Shown one piece after another: positions 1 to 10,860 of a DNA stretch of 64,000 nt. The position numbers were made by a program, and so were the translations under genes. The stretch comes from Chytridium lagenaria (Eukaryota; Chytridiomycota; Chytridiomycetes; Chytridiales; Chytridiaceae): NCBI GenBank assembly GCA_025449115.1, contig JAHLKC010000104.1, positions 1 to 64,000 on the forward strand, in the 5' to 3' direction. How positions within the stretch are numbered: position 1 is the stretch's first letter; each line of letters starts with the position of its first letter. The notes under the pieces are model-generated. The model was not told the DNA's origin. It saw nothing but the letters and a program-made list of their open reading frames with translations, and ran no database searches.

Positions 1-2
1 CG

Positions 3-1087
3 CGTGGCCCTCGCCCTACTTCCAGGCGCGACAAAAGACGCCCTAACGGCCTCCCTTCCACCTTCAACCCAAACCGCATTGGTCAGAAGCAGTTCCAGGC
101 CTCTTTGAGCGAAACTAGTCTCCTCAATTCGCGCCTTAACGCGTTTTTCCACATAGCGGCTTCCCCTACTGCCCTCAGAACGTTCTGGAGTATCTCAAGA
201 CTGAAGCTCGTTCCGACGCTAAAGTCAACTTCCTTACCTTTGAGGACTGTCACCGTCTCGGTATCTCTCTCCTCCAGTCTGCTCCACCCACTCAGGCGGA
301 GCCTATTGACTCTAACGTCCCTCCACCTCCGTCCCCTCCCGCTAGTCGTAAGGACTCTGTCTCCTCTTACCTTGGTTCCCGCAGCTCTACCCCTCGTGTT
401 GAACCTGCCAAACCACCTACTCCTCCTAACTACTTTGGACGCCGTCCTCTCCCGGATTCGGCTTCAGAACAGATAAAGGAGATAGAGCAGCTTACTAAGT
501 CGCTGTCCACACTTCGGGTCGCCCCCGTTGATCTCCCCCCAATCGTTGAGCTTAAACGGACTCAGGAGCTTCGACTACACGCGTTAGAAGAGCTCCACGC
601 CCGTCGTTCTGATACTCGTCAGTTCCTCTACAATCAGTTGTGCAAAAACATCACTCGCCTCATTGGTGCTGGTCAGGGTCACTTGGTTCCACCTCGTCCT
701 TTGAAAGAGTTTACCGACAAGTCGTTGATTGCCAGCGCTACTAAGTATCAGAAGGCTATTTTTGATCATCTTCAAACTCTCATCAAACCTCCTGTTGAGA
801 CCTCTCAGTCTTCTAGTGATCCTACCCCTTCTACTATTACACTTGATAGTCCCGTTGCAGTCGACGAAGTTGACATTTCAGACAACTCTTCCCAAACCGC
901 ACCCTCCACCGTCAGCACCTCTTCTAAGAGATCCCGACGTCCCGTGCAGCTTTCTCTGGATACTACTGCTAGGTGCACCGCCTTGCAGCAATATTATCGT
1001 CATCCAAACGCTCAGAAAGCCCTGAGTGTTGACGCTCCTGCTTTTCACCCTGAATCCATGCAAGTTGACGAGCCATCTTCAACTTAA
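3..1087 (+). pseudogene. Retrotransposon ORF of unknown function, 5' partial, one frameshift
   Basis: An open frame runs into the window from the left, shifts once near 140-155 (next to a T run), then stays open to a TAA at 1085-1087. The product is rich in Ser, Pro and Thr in its middle and end, with a charged helical segment around 460-620 that could form a coiled coil. It contains a short motif NQLCKNITRLIGAG near 632-675. I recognise no family. It lies before gag on the same strand, with base composition like the rest of the element and 72 bp of spacer before the next ORF. It is therefore probably an element-encoded accessory protein or an N-terminal part of a long Gag, though a neighbouring host gene cannot be excluded. 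Confidence 0.45.
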
Positions 1088-1159
1088 TTGAATTACTGTG
1101 ATAGCTGTAAAAGTAATAATAAACGACGTTTCTACATTAAAACTAGTGTTTATTACATT

Positions 1160-2593
1160 ATGTCAGTACAGAAGCAAACATACTATGTTCTCTTCATGTT
1201 GGAAACCAATAGTCTTGGTTATCATCGACCTTATTGGTTTAGGTTTCGTTCAGAAGCCACCGTCCAGCCTCAAGAGACCATCGTCACTAGTCTTCTCGTT
1301 GACGTCGTCTTCTACATCCTACCCGATGGCTCTCTGGAGTTTCACAACCGCAAGTACAGTCCCTCTGACTTCAACCTTGGCATCCACATGCCTCGACGAG
1401 GCGCTTCCGCTGCGCTGGACTCTTACCTTAACCGGTTTTCCGCTCTCATCTATGATGAAGACGCCGTCAGACGCTCCATGGGATCCTCCTATGTAGCCAT
1501 TGCACCTGATATACCCTTTAAGGGTCGGCAAATAAACATTCTCCATTACTTATCTTTTACAAACCTATATGTTGAAGATGGTGATGGCTTCCGCATCTTA
1601 GCTAATGCTTCACTCACCTCCAGTCTCGTCCAGGAACCAGTCCAGGAGACTGTCGAAAGCTCCATCAACGATGAAACTCCTCCAGAAGGCATCGATGATG
1701 CCCTTTCTCCATCCATCGCCGCCGAATCACCTCATATTGGTGTTGTTGGTCATCCTGACTCTCCTCGGATCAATGAATCTAACGCTGATGAGACCTCGAC
1801 TGAGGCGCTCATCGCCACTCCAATCGATCATCTTGCCGATCGGTATCCTTCATTGACTCCTAGTCCTGCACCATCCATAAACCCGCCGGTTCTCAGCGAA
1901 ACCCCCCGGCGCCACTTTCTAGAGAATGAGCTTGTGGCGTTTGAATCCTCTTCCAACGCCACTCCCTTTCAACAATATTATGACGCCACCGAGGCTTCCC
2001 TTCTTCACGAATCAGTTTCGTCCCCTGAAGCTGACCATATTGTATCTTACCAAGATTACGTTTCAAGTCCCCTTGACCCCGTAAACACTACTGTTAACAT
2101 TTCAACAGTTGAAGGTACAACAAATAGTCTAAATATAAGACATACCTCCAACACCCTCAGGGACGTGATCTCTTTCCCTTTGCCCCAGCACGTTGAAAGA
2201 CAGTACCCTACTCTACAAACTACCATGGCCGACGATGCCTTTCTCTCTGGTCTCTTTAATCGGGGAACTTCCTCCTCAAACCCTGCATCCTTTGGTGGAC
2301 GTGGAACTCGACCCTCCATCTCTCGTTCCATGCCTGCACCTGTCTCGGGAGCTACTAGCGGTTTCCGCATAAACTCCCTAGAAGATCCACCTTCACCGCC
2401 TCCTGCAACTGATCCCGCGGCTCCCATCGTGCCTCCACCAGTCCCACCTGTCGCCGCCTCTGCGCCTCCTTCTGGGCCTGGACACCTACCCTCACCCCTG
2501 GTGTCATCGGATCCACTCTCGCTGGAACTACGCTCGCTCTGCCTGCTGGAACCACTCACGTCACTATCCCCCCTTCCTTGGGATCATTTGTGA
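1160..2593 (+). CDS. Retrotransposon ORF before gag, unknown function
   Basis: The frame starts at ATG 1160 (MSVQKQTYYVLF), the first methionine after the previous stop, and runs to 2593. The first 130 or so residues look folded, with alternating hydrophobic and charged residues. The remainder is low-complexity Ser, Pro, Thr and Glu, ending in a Pro/Ala-rich stretch. Near 2480-2590 another frame reads smoothly into gag, so this may be the N-terminal half of one long Gag polyprotein split by an indel rather than a separate gene. No known domain was recognised. Possible roles are structural Gag extension or accessory protein; nothing in the sequence decides. Confidence 0.45.
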   Translation: MSVQKQTYYVLFMLETNSLGYHRPYWFRFRSEATVQPQETIVTSLLVDVVFYILPDGSLEFHNRKYSPSDFNLGIHMPRRGASAALDSYLNRFSALIYDEDAVRRSMGSSYVAIAPDIPFKGRQINILHYLSFTNLYVEDGDGFRILANASLTSSLVQEPVQETVESSINDETPPEGIDDALSPSIAAESPHIGVVGHPDSPRINESNADETSTEALIATPIDHLADRYPSLTPSPAPSINPPVLSETPRRHFLENELVAFESSSNATPFQQYYDATEASLLHESVSSPEADHIVSYQDYVSSPLDPVNTTVNISTVEGTTNSLNIRHTSNTLRDVISFPLPQHVERQYPTLQTTMADDAFLSGLFNRGTSSSNPASFGGRGTRPSISRSMPAPVSGATSGFRINSLEDPPSPPPATDPAAPIVPPPVPPVAASAPPSGPGHLPSPLVSSDPLSLELRSLCLLEPLTSLSPLPWDHL

Positions 2594-4097
2594 GCACCGG
2601 ATCCGCCTCATCCATGTCCTCCAACTCGGGAAGGATTACCGATGGATACACCGCCAAGACGGCTCAGGAGAAGGTCTCTCGCCTCAAATTCTCTGGCACC
2701 TCCGACCATGAAGCTCTCCAGTTTCTCAGTGAATTCGAGGCCATTCTCACTCCCTTTGTGGCCACAGCCGACTTCCCTATTCGTCCTTTCTCCTCCTTGG
2801 ATGCCGCCTACCAGGCTACTTGGGAACCTAGCATCCTCAAGGTGATGCTGCCCTTCTTGCACCCATCTCGCGGTGCAAGACATGGAAGGAGTTTGCCGCG
2901 CTTATCCGCGGCCACTTTGCTTCCACTACTGACGACGCCTCCATCCAGGCTCGTATAGATCGGTTTACCTGGTCACCTTCGGCCATGACGCCGTCTCTTG
3001 CGCTTGCTCAGCTGCAAAACATTAACGCTTTGCTACCTTTTAGCGCTAAATATAACGACGCTTCTCTTAAAGATCGCCTCGTCAAATCCTGTCTGGACCT
3101 ACCTTGGGCTGCTACTGCTAAGGCTACTTCTTACCATGGTTTAGCCTGGACCGATCCTCAGCTCACCGCTCTGGACTTGCAACCATATGCATACCTCTTT
3201 GGACTCCATACTTCTGGATCTGGCACCACCTCGTCCAACGACATTCAGACCCTTGCGGCTCGATCTGATCGTTTGGAGCAGCTGGTTCTCGACATGAACA
3301 AATCGTTAAAGTCTTTTCAAAGACAAAACCGACCTTTACCTCGCCAAAACCTGTTAAGTTTTGCTGTTGAAGATGTTGGACTAACCCCACCTACTTATGA
3401 TATGAGCTCTACCCTTGTAGATCGCTTTGTCACCCTTACCGTTCAGGCCGCCTCTAAGGATGCCGCCGACAATGGTCATGATGGTCCCACCGACCTTGAC
3501 GTTGTCAACTTCCAAGCTCAGGTCGAGGCTATTCGACGTGGTGATCAGCCGTATCGATCCGGCTACCCTCGCAACCAACCCCAGCATGGGAACCAAAACT
3601 ATGATCGACCTGGACCTTCCCATGGTGGTTATTCCCAGCGCCCTCCTTACCAGTCTCGCCCTCCACAGTGGTGTCCCTTTCATAACGAAAATCACTGGAG
3701 TGATTGCCCATTCAACACACTTACCAAAGAGGATCTGGAAGCCTTGCTTTCTAGCAAAGGTAAGATTTACGATTTTCTTACAAACTCTAACCCTGGTGTT
3801 AGGAAAGAAACTGGCCCCTTAAGGGTTCCCGCACATTTGGTTTTTAGTGTTGTTCATCACTTTTTCCCAAACCAACATAAAATGCCTTCATGTTTATATG
3901 ATGTTTCAAATAAAACATACATGTATTCTGATGGAACACCTATTGTGCCTTTGAAGTCTTTATTTTCTAATTCTTTAGAAGAAACAACTTTAGAAAATAC
4001 AGTTTTTATACCAGAAAGTGAGAACAACTACTTCAATTTTTGTTCTCACTCCACGCGATACAATCGTCTTGTATCGTCATCACGCCTCCGGCTTTAA
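2578..4097 (+). pseudogene. Gag capsid and zinc-knuckle region
   Basis: The region is Gag by content and position. From about 2640 it reads KVSRLKFSGTSDHEALQFL, and after a frame change at about 2870 it reads WKEFAALIRGHF. This is the typical retrotransposon gag core, with a conserved Trp-Lys-x-Phe and a following helical stretch. A helical Leu-rich segment follows to about 3330, then an Arg/Gln/Pro-rich basic stretch, then a zinc-knuckle-like motif at about 3667-3710. Its spacing is C-x2-H-x3-H-x3-C (CPFHNENHWSDC) rather than the retroviral C-x2-C-x4-H-x4-C. Similar CHHC knuckles occur in some plant and fungal Gypsy Gags. The product would form the virus-like particle and bind element RNA. 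The tail to 4097 is not recognised. Confidence 0.75.
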
Positions 4098-4206
4098 CAA
4101 CCTCAGCAGCTGAGTTGCTGAGATCAATGTCATATAAGAACCTCTTTTAGTAAGATGCTCATTTGACTCTTTTCATATCCTGGCAACGGATATCAATAAA
4201 TTTTCG

Positions 4207-4881
4207 ATGGCATGGTGTATATCCGCTTCACCTACCTCTGAATACATCACTGACGACTTTTCCCCCTCACATGAAGTGGTACCTGTGGCTCCGTACGCCC
4301 CACCTTTCACTATGTTCAGTGTCCGCCGTGCACAAGGACTTAACACTACCATGCCCTTTATGAAAGCGTTAATGAGCTTAACACAACCCCGCATACGACG
4401 CGGTAATAATGTACCTGTCCCAATGTCGCAGAAACAATATGATGACGCGATATCACTCGCGTCTATGTCCGTGGAACTTCCCACCCCCCACCCCTCAATA
4501 CAAAACGTTCCAAAGGAACGCATTCCTCTCCTACAGCAATTCCTCAAAGAAACGGGGATGGTACGAGAAATGGAAAGAGATATCCTTCTCGCACACGTCT
4601 CTCAAGAAGTTGAGAGAAATTCTATACCAAATGAAAAATCATTGTCCGCAAAACCAACTATGGTTAGCGCCGGCGTTAATACTCATTCTACTGGAGTTGA
4701 AAATATACTGTCCAAAGTCACGTTTGTGGACAAAAGTAGTGAAACAGATATTAACGTTAATACCATTGTTGACGCTCCTCCTAAGCAGACATGCGAAATG
4801 TCGTGTCAGACTGACGATGTCATCATTAAAGATATTCCTACAGAATTAATAGAGCTGACGAACCGTGCATCGCTCAAATAG
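4207..4881 (+). CDS. Gag-Pol linker, unknown function
   Basis: An open frame starts with ATG at 4207 and stops at 4879-4881. It lies between the Gag tail and the protease. It is largely hydrophilic, with an acidic and Thr-rich C-terminal half that contains the short motif MSCQTDDV. The protease begins in another frame overlapping its last codons, so the two were probably one polyprotein before an indel, or are joined by frameshifting. No domain recognised. The 110 bp before it (4098-4206) carries no convincing coding frame. Confidence 0.4.
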   Translation: MAWCISASPTSEYITDDFSPSHEVVPVAPYAPPFTMFSVRRAQGLNTTMPFMKALMSLTQPRIRRGNNVPVPMSQKQYDDAISLASMSVELPTPHPSIQNVPKERIPLLQQFLKETGMVREMERDILLAHVSQEVERNSIPNEKSLSAKPTMVSAGVNTHSTGVENILSKVTFVDKSSETDINVNTIVDAPPKQTCEMSCQTDDVIIKDIPTELIELTNRASLK

Positions 4882-5229
4882 CCTGCCGCATTCAAAACAC
4901 ATGCGTCACCGATGCGTTGCTTGACAGCGGCTCTAACTGTAATCTTATTACTAAAAGTTTCCTCCTCAAGCTTTAGAACGAGGATAAGAATAAAGATCAC
5001 ACCCTTCTCAAACAAACGCTTCTCAAAAGGAATAGGTGGACGACAGCCCCTTCTTGGGCAATGCTCACTTAAAGTATCTCCTGGGCTAATGACCCCACGC
5101 ATTCGCAAAACTTTGACCTTTAATATAGTCGCCGCTTGCCCGCGTCCGATTATCTTGGGAACACCCACAATAAATGCTTTCCGTATGGATTTACTTGCCA
5201 GCGAAAACATTGTGCGGTATTACTACTAG
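4858..5229 (+). pseudogene. Retropepsin-like aspartic protease
   Basis: The catalytic motif reads ALLDSGSNCNLI, with the Asp codon at about 4923 inside D-S-G. About 75 codons later, in a different frame, comes the C-terminal hydrophobic-hydrophobic-Gly signature PIILGTPTINAF at about 5146-5181. This pair of motifs and their spacing match Ty3/Gypsy proteases, which cleave the Gag-Pol polyprotein inside the particle. The Asp frame ends at a TAG near 4974, so at least one indel separates the two halves. The reverse transcriptase frame starts within the end of this region. Confidence 0.75.
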
Positions 5230-7240
5230 ACAATAGTACTCAGAAACCCTCGACGGCTTCTGTTAAGTCACTTTATTCCTCGAGTGACTGCTCTTTCACC
5301 GATGACGGAAGTTCGGAGCCTGAAAGGCCACTTGACAAAGCAATACCGCCAAAAGTCTTCCATTACACCACGCCTATGAAGCTGGTCTCAAAAGGCTTTA
5401 CTTATCGTAATTCTTCACCTTTTGTACGCGTTATTGCTGTCCAGGACACCACTTTAGAGTCGGATATGACACATGCGGTAATGTGTAAGATAGACCGTCT
5501 TCCCGACGTCCCCAACTACACATATAATGTGTGTCCACGGAGCGATTTATCGGATATCGCCCCACAGTTTACTACCTTTGATCATGAAGATCTTTTCCCT
5601 GATGGCATGATTGCTCATGCCGTTAAAAGAAAGTGGAACAAAAAGGCGAAAGCCAAGTTTGAAGAAGAAATGGATGTCGTAATGAAACCTTTCCCTCTCT
5701 ACGTCACGTACACCGGGTCCTTACCGACTACGATACATGCTGGAATGGAACTTGGACGTCTTTATGACGAAGTTAAGAAATCCAATGATTTCGTTCTGAA
5801 CATCTCAGACGAGATTCAAAAGGATGAATCCATGCTTATGTCTTTATGGCTAGAAGCACAAATAAATAAGAAAATAAAGTCTCTCGACGACTTATATGTC
5901 CACTATTCTCTGTTGACGGAGCCTGAAAAGGTTTCTCGACGAGAACGACGCCGTTATCAAAGAACGAGCAAAGGACATTCAACTAAGATACCAAGGTCTT
6001 TACCTACCGAAACTCTCAAAAAGCTTCGGAAGATGGAGAAGACCGACCCCGCAATTGATGATCCCCTTATGGATCTAAGCGACAATGAGGCAGATGACCA
6101 AACTGCTCTCGCCAACGAAAGCATTAATTTACCTCCCTCAGACCTCAACGCTTTGACGGATAACGAGGTCATCGACCTTCTAAAACCATCTAAGGAAGAA
6201 GAGGAAGTTCTTTCTCGCCTCCAACCTCACGATACTACGAATGAAGATCGTATGGACTATCTTAAAAATATGATCCCTCAGTCTTTTGAAGATATCTGGA
6301 CCAAGTTTAACCTGGACCACCTTAAAAACAACCCTGAACGAATTGACGCCTTAGTGAAGTTCCTTCAACGAGGAAACAACGCTGATGTATTTCGAGAATA
6401 TATCACAACTGGCGATAAATCGCCTGGGAAGCATACTGTTGAAATTAAACCCTATGCGCGAGCACCTAACATGCCTCCTTACCCTGTGGGTTTGGAACGT
6501 GCTAAGATCATTCGCGATCATATTAGCGAAATGTTAAAAACGGGAGTCATAAGAGAGTCACGATCTCCTTACGCTTCCCCTGTATGTCTCGCCAAAAAGA
6601 AGGACGGAACCGTAAGGTTTTGCACAGACTTCAGGCGTCTTAATGAAATAACTATAAAAGATAAATATCCTTTACCAAGGATTGACGAAACCTTCGACCG
6701 ATTAGCCGGGTCAACCATATTCTCGTCGCTTGATCTGCTTTCTGGATTCTGGCAAATTCCTGTTGCGACAGAAGACCGACATAAAACCGCATTCGTCACT
6801 CCTGACGGACTTTATGAATACCTTGTAATGCCGTTTGGCTTAACTAACAGCCCACCCACTTTTCAAAGGTGCATGGACATGGTCCTTGCTGGACTGAAAT
6901 GGATAAATTGCATGGTCTATATTGATGATATTATTATCTTCTCTAAAGACGACGAATCTCACTTTGAAAATCTACAATGGTCTTTGATAGACTCTTGGAG
7001 TATAATCTAAAGTTGAAACCAAAAAAGTGTCAGTTCCTCTTTGAGGTTCTCCCATTCTTAGGACACGTCGTCTCCAAAGACGGCATAAAACCAGACCCAG
7101 ATAAGCTGACCAAGCTTGACGACTGGCCAACCCCCACCTGCTGTAAAGATGTCCAACGTTTCTTGGGCTTCACTAATTACTTTAGACGTTTGTCTACAAT
7201 TTCACTGAAGTCGCGTTCCCACTTTACAACTTGTTGAAGA
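5230..7240 (+). pseudogene. Pol: reverse transcriptase with N-terminal spacer
   Basis: The first ~1.2 kb is an acidic, Lys-rich spacer of unknown role. The RT proper starts at about 6430. Recognisable blocks in order are VIRESRSPYASPVCLAKKK, VRFCTDFRRLNE, the first catalytic Asp block FSSLDLLSGFWQI, FVTPDGLYEYLVMPFGLTNS, and the active site YIDD at 6918-6929 followed by IIIFSKD. All three catalytic Asp residues are present. A one-base deletion near 6975-6990 moves the thumb (block FLGHVVSKDGIKPD) to another frame, and another near 7190-7200 moves the RNase H. It copies element RNA into DNA. The sequence is clearly Ty3/Gypsy rather than Copia or LINE type. Confidence 0.93.
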
Positions 7241-7710
7241 AACAAAATAGTTTTACTTGGACAGATTCCTGCGAATCCTCCTTTAGACATCTTATCAAAA
7301 CATTAAAGTCCGAGGTTCAGCTCACGAATCCTCTGCCAGATGATAAGCTTGTTATTTCTTGTGACGCCTCCAAGTATGGAATTGGCGCCGCTTTATTCAT
7401 CAATAGAGATGGCATCTACCTTCCCGTTGCCTTTGCCTCGCGCACTTTGAATGAAGCTGAGCAAAATTACTCAAACACTGATAGAGAAGGTCTAGCCGTT
7501 GTATGGGCCGCAAACTTATTTGAACCCTATACATGGCATAAACCCTACCGTATAGAAACCGACCACTCTGCTCTTATCCCTTTATTTTCCAAAGGAGATC
7601 TGAAGGGCCGATTTGCTCGATGGGCTTACGCGCTTCAAGAGCATGAAATTGAATTGGTTCACATACCAGGTAAAAGTCAGGCTGTTGCCGACGCCTTATC
7701 ACGGGCTTTT
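7231..7710 (+). CDS. Pol: RNase H domain
   Basis: The domain carries the Gypsy RNase H blocks: SCDASKYGIGAALF with the first catalytic Asp at 7363-7365, PVAFASRTLNEAEQNYS, TDREGLAVVWA with the catalytic Glu, TDHSALIPLF, and the closing block VADALSRAF at about 7684-7710. It degrades the RNA strand of the RNA-DNA hybrid during reverse transcription. Like other Gypsy elements it lies between RT and integrase. What is unusual is what follows: the integrase does not begin for another 2.2 kb. Confidence 0.93.
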
Positions 7711-8926
7711 AAGCCAGAAGAAATCATAAAATCCGACGAGTCCGTCGCATCCATAATATCTGACTCTTCCCGCGCCCACATAGGTAAAAACGCGAAAGAG
7801 AAAAACAAAGCTTTACCACAAAAACATAAAGATGTAGCCAAACGCTACGACTTACAATATTCCCAAGAAGATGTTTTAATCATCACTGAAAGCGACCAAG
7901 TCGTTCCCTTACGATCTGGGTCTAAGAACTTCATCTTTTTAAGCTACCTTATTCCTCAACGCGTCCAACGCCTTTGGATAATGGAAATGAAGCCAAAGGC
8001 CGCATTGCACATTGTTGTGCAGATAGGTACTGTTCACCTCCCCGGCGAAATTACCAATAATGTAGGACTCGGCAATGCCGATTTCAACAAGGGACTTACG
8101 AGTTTCAATATGCCTATCCTGTTCACGGCGTATATGAACTCACCAAACCTTTGAAGCCTATTGACTTCAATATCTCCTTGGAGTTTGTTAACGAATCACA
8201 TTGGCGTCATATCCCAATGACGATATTTGAAAAACATCCATTAAAACGGATGAATAAACTTATAACCCACCCGCCCACCCTTGACGATTTATCTTCTCTC
8301 AAAAACGGGAGTTTGATGATAGTCATCAATGTCTTGTGAATGGAGTAATCAACCACTCACCTCCAAAGCAACTTTTTACTCCAGAGGATGTCGTTGATTA
8401 CTCCCCTCAAAAGATAGATCATTTAGAATCTGACTTTATCTTACGAATGAGCTCTTCGCGACTCCAGGATATCCTGACAGGTCAGCGAGAGTTTGAATAC
8501 CACAAGAAGGAGTTCCCGGGCATATCTAGCTTCTGGATTTGCCAGATTCCTGACGTGGAAAAGAACGATAATGGCGTAAGGAAGAAAACCCTGCCAGGGC
8601 GTATCTCACACGTTATTACCGTTGCAAAACCACTACCACCAGGAAGTGCCGACTATCCACAACCAGATAAGTATGGTCTCGGCAGCTACCTTGACACGCA
8701 TTATGCCTACCGCATTATTGAGGTACACGAAATCCCCGATGTTCTGATGGAACGAAGGATTGATAAAAATGAACCTCCCTCGTTACAAGATCTCTATAAC
8801 ATACCTACGACGCGAGGCATGCCCGCCGTCCCTCCAAAAATGATGCTTGACTATGCACCATCCCTATTAACAAAAGTGTTCCCTCCTGAGGAAAGGTCTT
8901 CCCCTTTCTTGAGCACTTCACTCAAA
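7711..8926 (+). pseudogene. Unrecognised ~400-residue spacer between RNase H and the nuclease domain
   Basis: The reading frame continues from RNase H through a Lys-rich stretch to 8154, then shifts to 8151-8339 and 8336-9034. It is not low-complexity. It contains hydrophobic, folded-looking segments such as FEYHKKEFPGISSFWICQIP and SHVITVAKPLPPGSADYP, and a run GSYLDTHYAYRIIEVHEIP. I recognise no family. It is coding in style throughout and continuous with the nuclease that follows, so it is probably part of the same Pol protein. Normal Gypsy elements have only a short tether here. Confidence 0.55.
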
Positions 8927-9720
8927 ATGGCGAGTTGGAACGTTAATAGCTTACATGCATTATGCAAAAAGTATTATAAACACAGAAAAGAAGATGAAGA
9001 TTATAACAAAGCTGAGTTCTTCGCGAATATCTAGAGCAAATGGATTACTCCATTGTATGTCTTCAAGAGACAAAATGGGCGAAGGAGCAAGAAAGCTCTG
9101 GGATCAACTTCATAACCTTTCAAAATGGAATGTTTATTCAGACGATATACGAGACGGTTCTAATGGTGTTGTAACCTTAGTCCGTAAACACATACCAGTA
9201 ATCTCGGTGCTCAAGGGCACTTCATTCACACCAAGCAACGACTTCGTTGAAGAAGGTCGCTGCCTTACCCTTTGCCTTCCTGGGCTCAACTTAGTTAATA
9301 TCTACGCACCCAATGGCACACGCCACGATCATAGACAAAAGTATAAGATGAAGTTTCTAAGCAGAGTTTATGACTTTGTGAAAGAACTCCTTCAAAAAGA
9401 TAAAACCATAGTTCTAGGCGATTTTAACATCGCGCATACCTCACTTGACGTCCGTCATCCCGCAAGGTTCCATGGATATTCTGGTTTCCGTTATGATGAA
9501 CGATCATGGCTTGACGCCTTTCTTAGACTCGGATTCTTTGACGGATTCCGAAAATGCCATCCTAACTTACCAGGATACACGTGGCATGACCCCCAACACT
9601 TTTACCAAGCTGTTTGGAGGATAGACTATGCCTTCATTGACTATAGAATACCCTGCAATTGGACTGTTGAGCACCGCTTTGTAGCCGGCCTCACTGATCA
9701 TAGCGCCGTTGAACTTACCT
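8927..9720 (+). pseudogene. ExoIII/AP-endonuclease-like (EEP) nuclease domain inside Pol
   Basis: The full set of exonuclease III/AP endonuclease motifs is present in order. They are ASWNVNSL (Asn ligand, about 8930-8953), VCLQETKWA (catalytic Glu, LQETK at 9061-9075), NIYAPNG (about 9296-9316), VLGDFNIAHTSLDV (GDFN at 9417-9428), SWLDAFLRLGFFDGFR, PGYTWHDP, WRIDYAFI (about 9615) and TDHSAVEL (catalytic Asp-His at 9696-9701). This resembles ExoIII/APE1-type enzymes, which cut DNA at abasic sites, at least as much as LINE endonucleases. Two single-base shifts, near 9030 and 9100, interrupt the N-terminal part. The domain sits downstream of RNase H and upstream of integrase in one coding stretch. 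Its role is inferred only: processing cDNA ends or nicking target DNA. Confidence 0.88.
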
Positions 9721-10860
9721 TAAGCAATGACGACGCTGCACAATACGAAGCTGACCAGTATGTCTCATTGCCCGCACTTGAAGTTGACGATGGGCCTCCT
9801 ACGAGGCTTCTACGCAAAAAGAAGAATAAAAATGCGCGTACTCAAACGCCAAAAAAGATACCCTCCGGTGCTGCTAGCAACGAGGATGAACCTGACGAAT
9901 TCTTTGCACTTGGGAAGATGTCTGATGAAATTCTCAAACTACAACTACTTGACCAAGACTTCAGAAGTTATCCAATTCCTAAAAGATGGAACTTTACCTG
10001 AGGAAGAAAATGCGAAAGCTATAGTGCTGAAAAATGCTCAGCATAGCATCATACGCGGTGAGCTTCTCTACCGCGTATTACACGTAAAAGAATATTTATT
10101 AAAGAGGTCGCCTGTGCGATTAGCTTTATGTGTCCCGCGCGGGCTCAGGCAGGTTGCCTTTGAACAAATACATGATGATATCATGACCGGTGGTCACCTT
10201 GGTGCACAGAAGTTGCTCACCACCACCCTCGAAAGGTACTGGTGGCCTACTATCCATCGCGATCTTATCAATTATGTGCGTGGATGTTCTACGTGCCAAA
10301 AATGTAAAGACTCTCTTAGGAGAGTTGGAGCTGTAAAACCCGTTCCCTTAGGTGATAAGCCTTGGGAACGCGTCGCCATAGATATTGTGGGACCACTTAA
10401 AGCAAGTAAAACCGGAAACAAGTATATTGTTGTACTGACTGATTACTTCACCCGATGGGCCGATGCTTTTGCCGTCCCTGATATAACTAGCTGACACCGT
10501 CTCCAAGATAATAGTGGAGCAATGCTTCTGCCGTTTTGGAATACCTCTGATCCTGCACTCGGATCAGGGGCAACCCTTTATTAGTGAACTTATGAAGAAG
10601 GTTAGCATAGTGCTTGGACTTCGAAGATCCTTCTCCTCACCTTACTGGCCTCAGGCCAATGGTTTGGTTGAAAGGACTAATAAAACACTATGCCAAATGA
10701 TCAGGGCATACATTAACCAAGATACCCACGATGATTGGGATGAAATCTTGCCGTACGTCATGTTCGCGTACCGAACACAGTCAACCCCACTACTCACGAG
10801 ACTCCTTTCTTGTTGATGTTTGGGCGAGACCCATTAACCCCCGCAGACCTTCGTTTTGGT
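9721..10860 (+). pseudogene. Pol: integrase (H2C2 zinc domain and DDE core)
   Basis: After a Lys-rich linker, the pre-integrase block VIQFLKDGTLPEEE appears at about 9966-10010 in a new frame. The H2C2 zinc domain follows: His at 10171 and about 10194 (HDDIMTGGHLGAQKLL), then RYWWPTIHRDL, then CSTCQKC with Cys at 10285 and 10294. The catalytic core has the first Asp in VAIDIVGPL (about 10375), the second in ILHSDQGQPFIS (about 10560, after a stop or shift near 10490), and the Glu in ANGLVERTNKTL (about 10660). It would insert element cDNA into the chromosome. All catalytic residues remain despite at least two indels. Confidence 0.92.

Noticed and set aside
4858..5229. Programmed frameshifting at the protease
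   Set aside because: Frame changes occur all along the element and in host genes, so a programmed site cannot be claimed here.
8927..9720. The EEP domain as part of a nested LINE
   Set aside because: No LINE reverse transcriptase, poly-A tail or target duplication; the flanks are Gypsy RNase H and integrase, and the motifs are as ExoIII-like as LINE-like. Nesting is not fully excluded and is listed as the refuting test.
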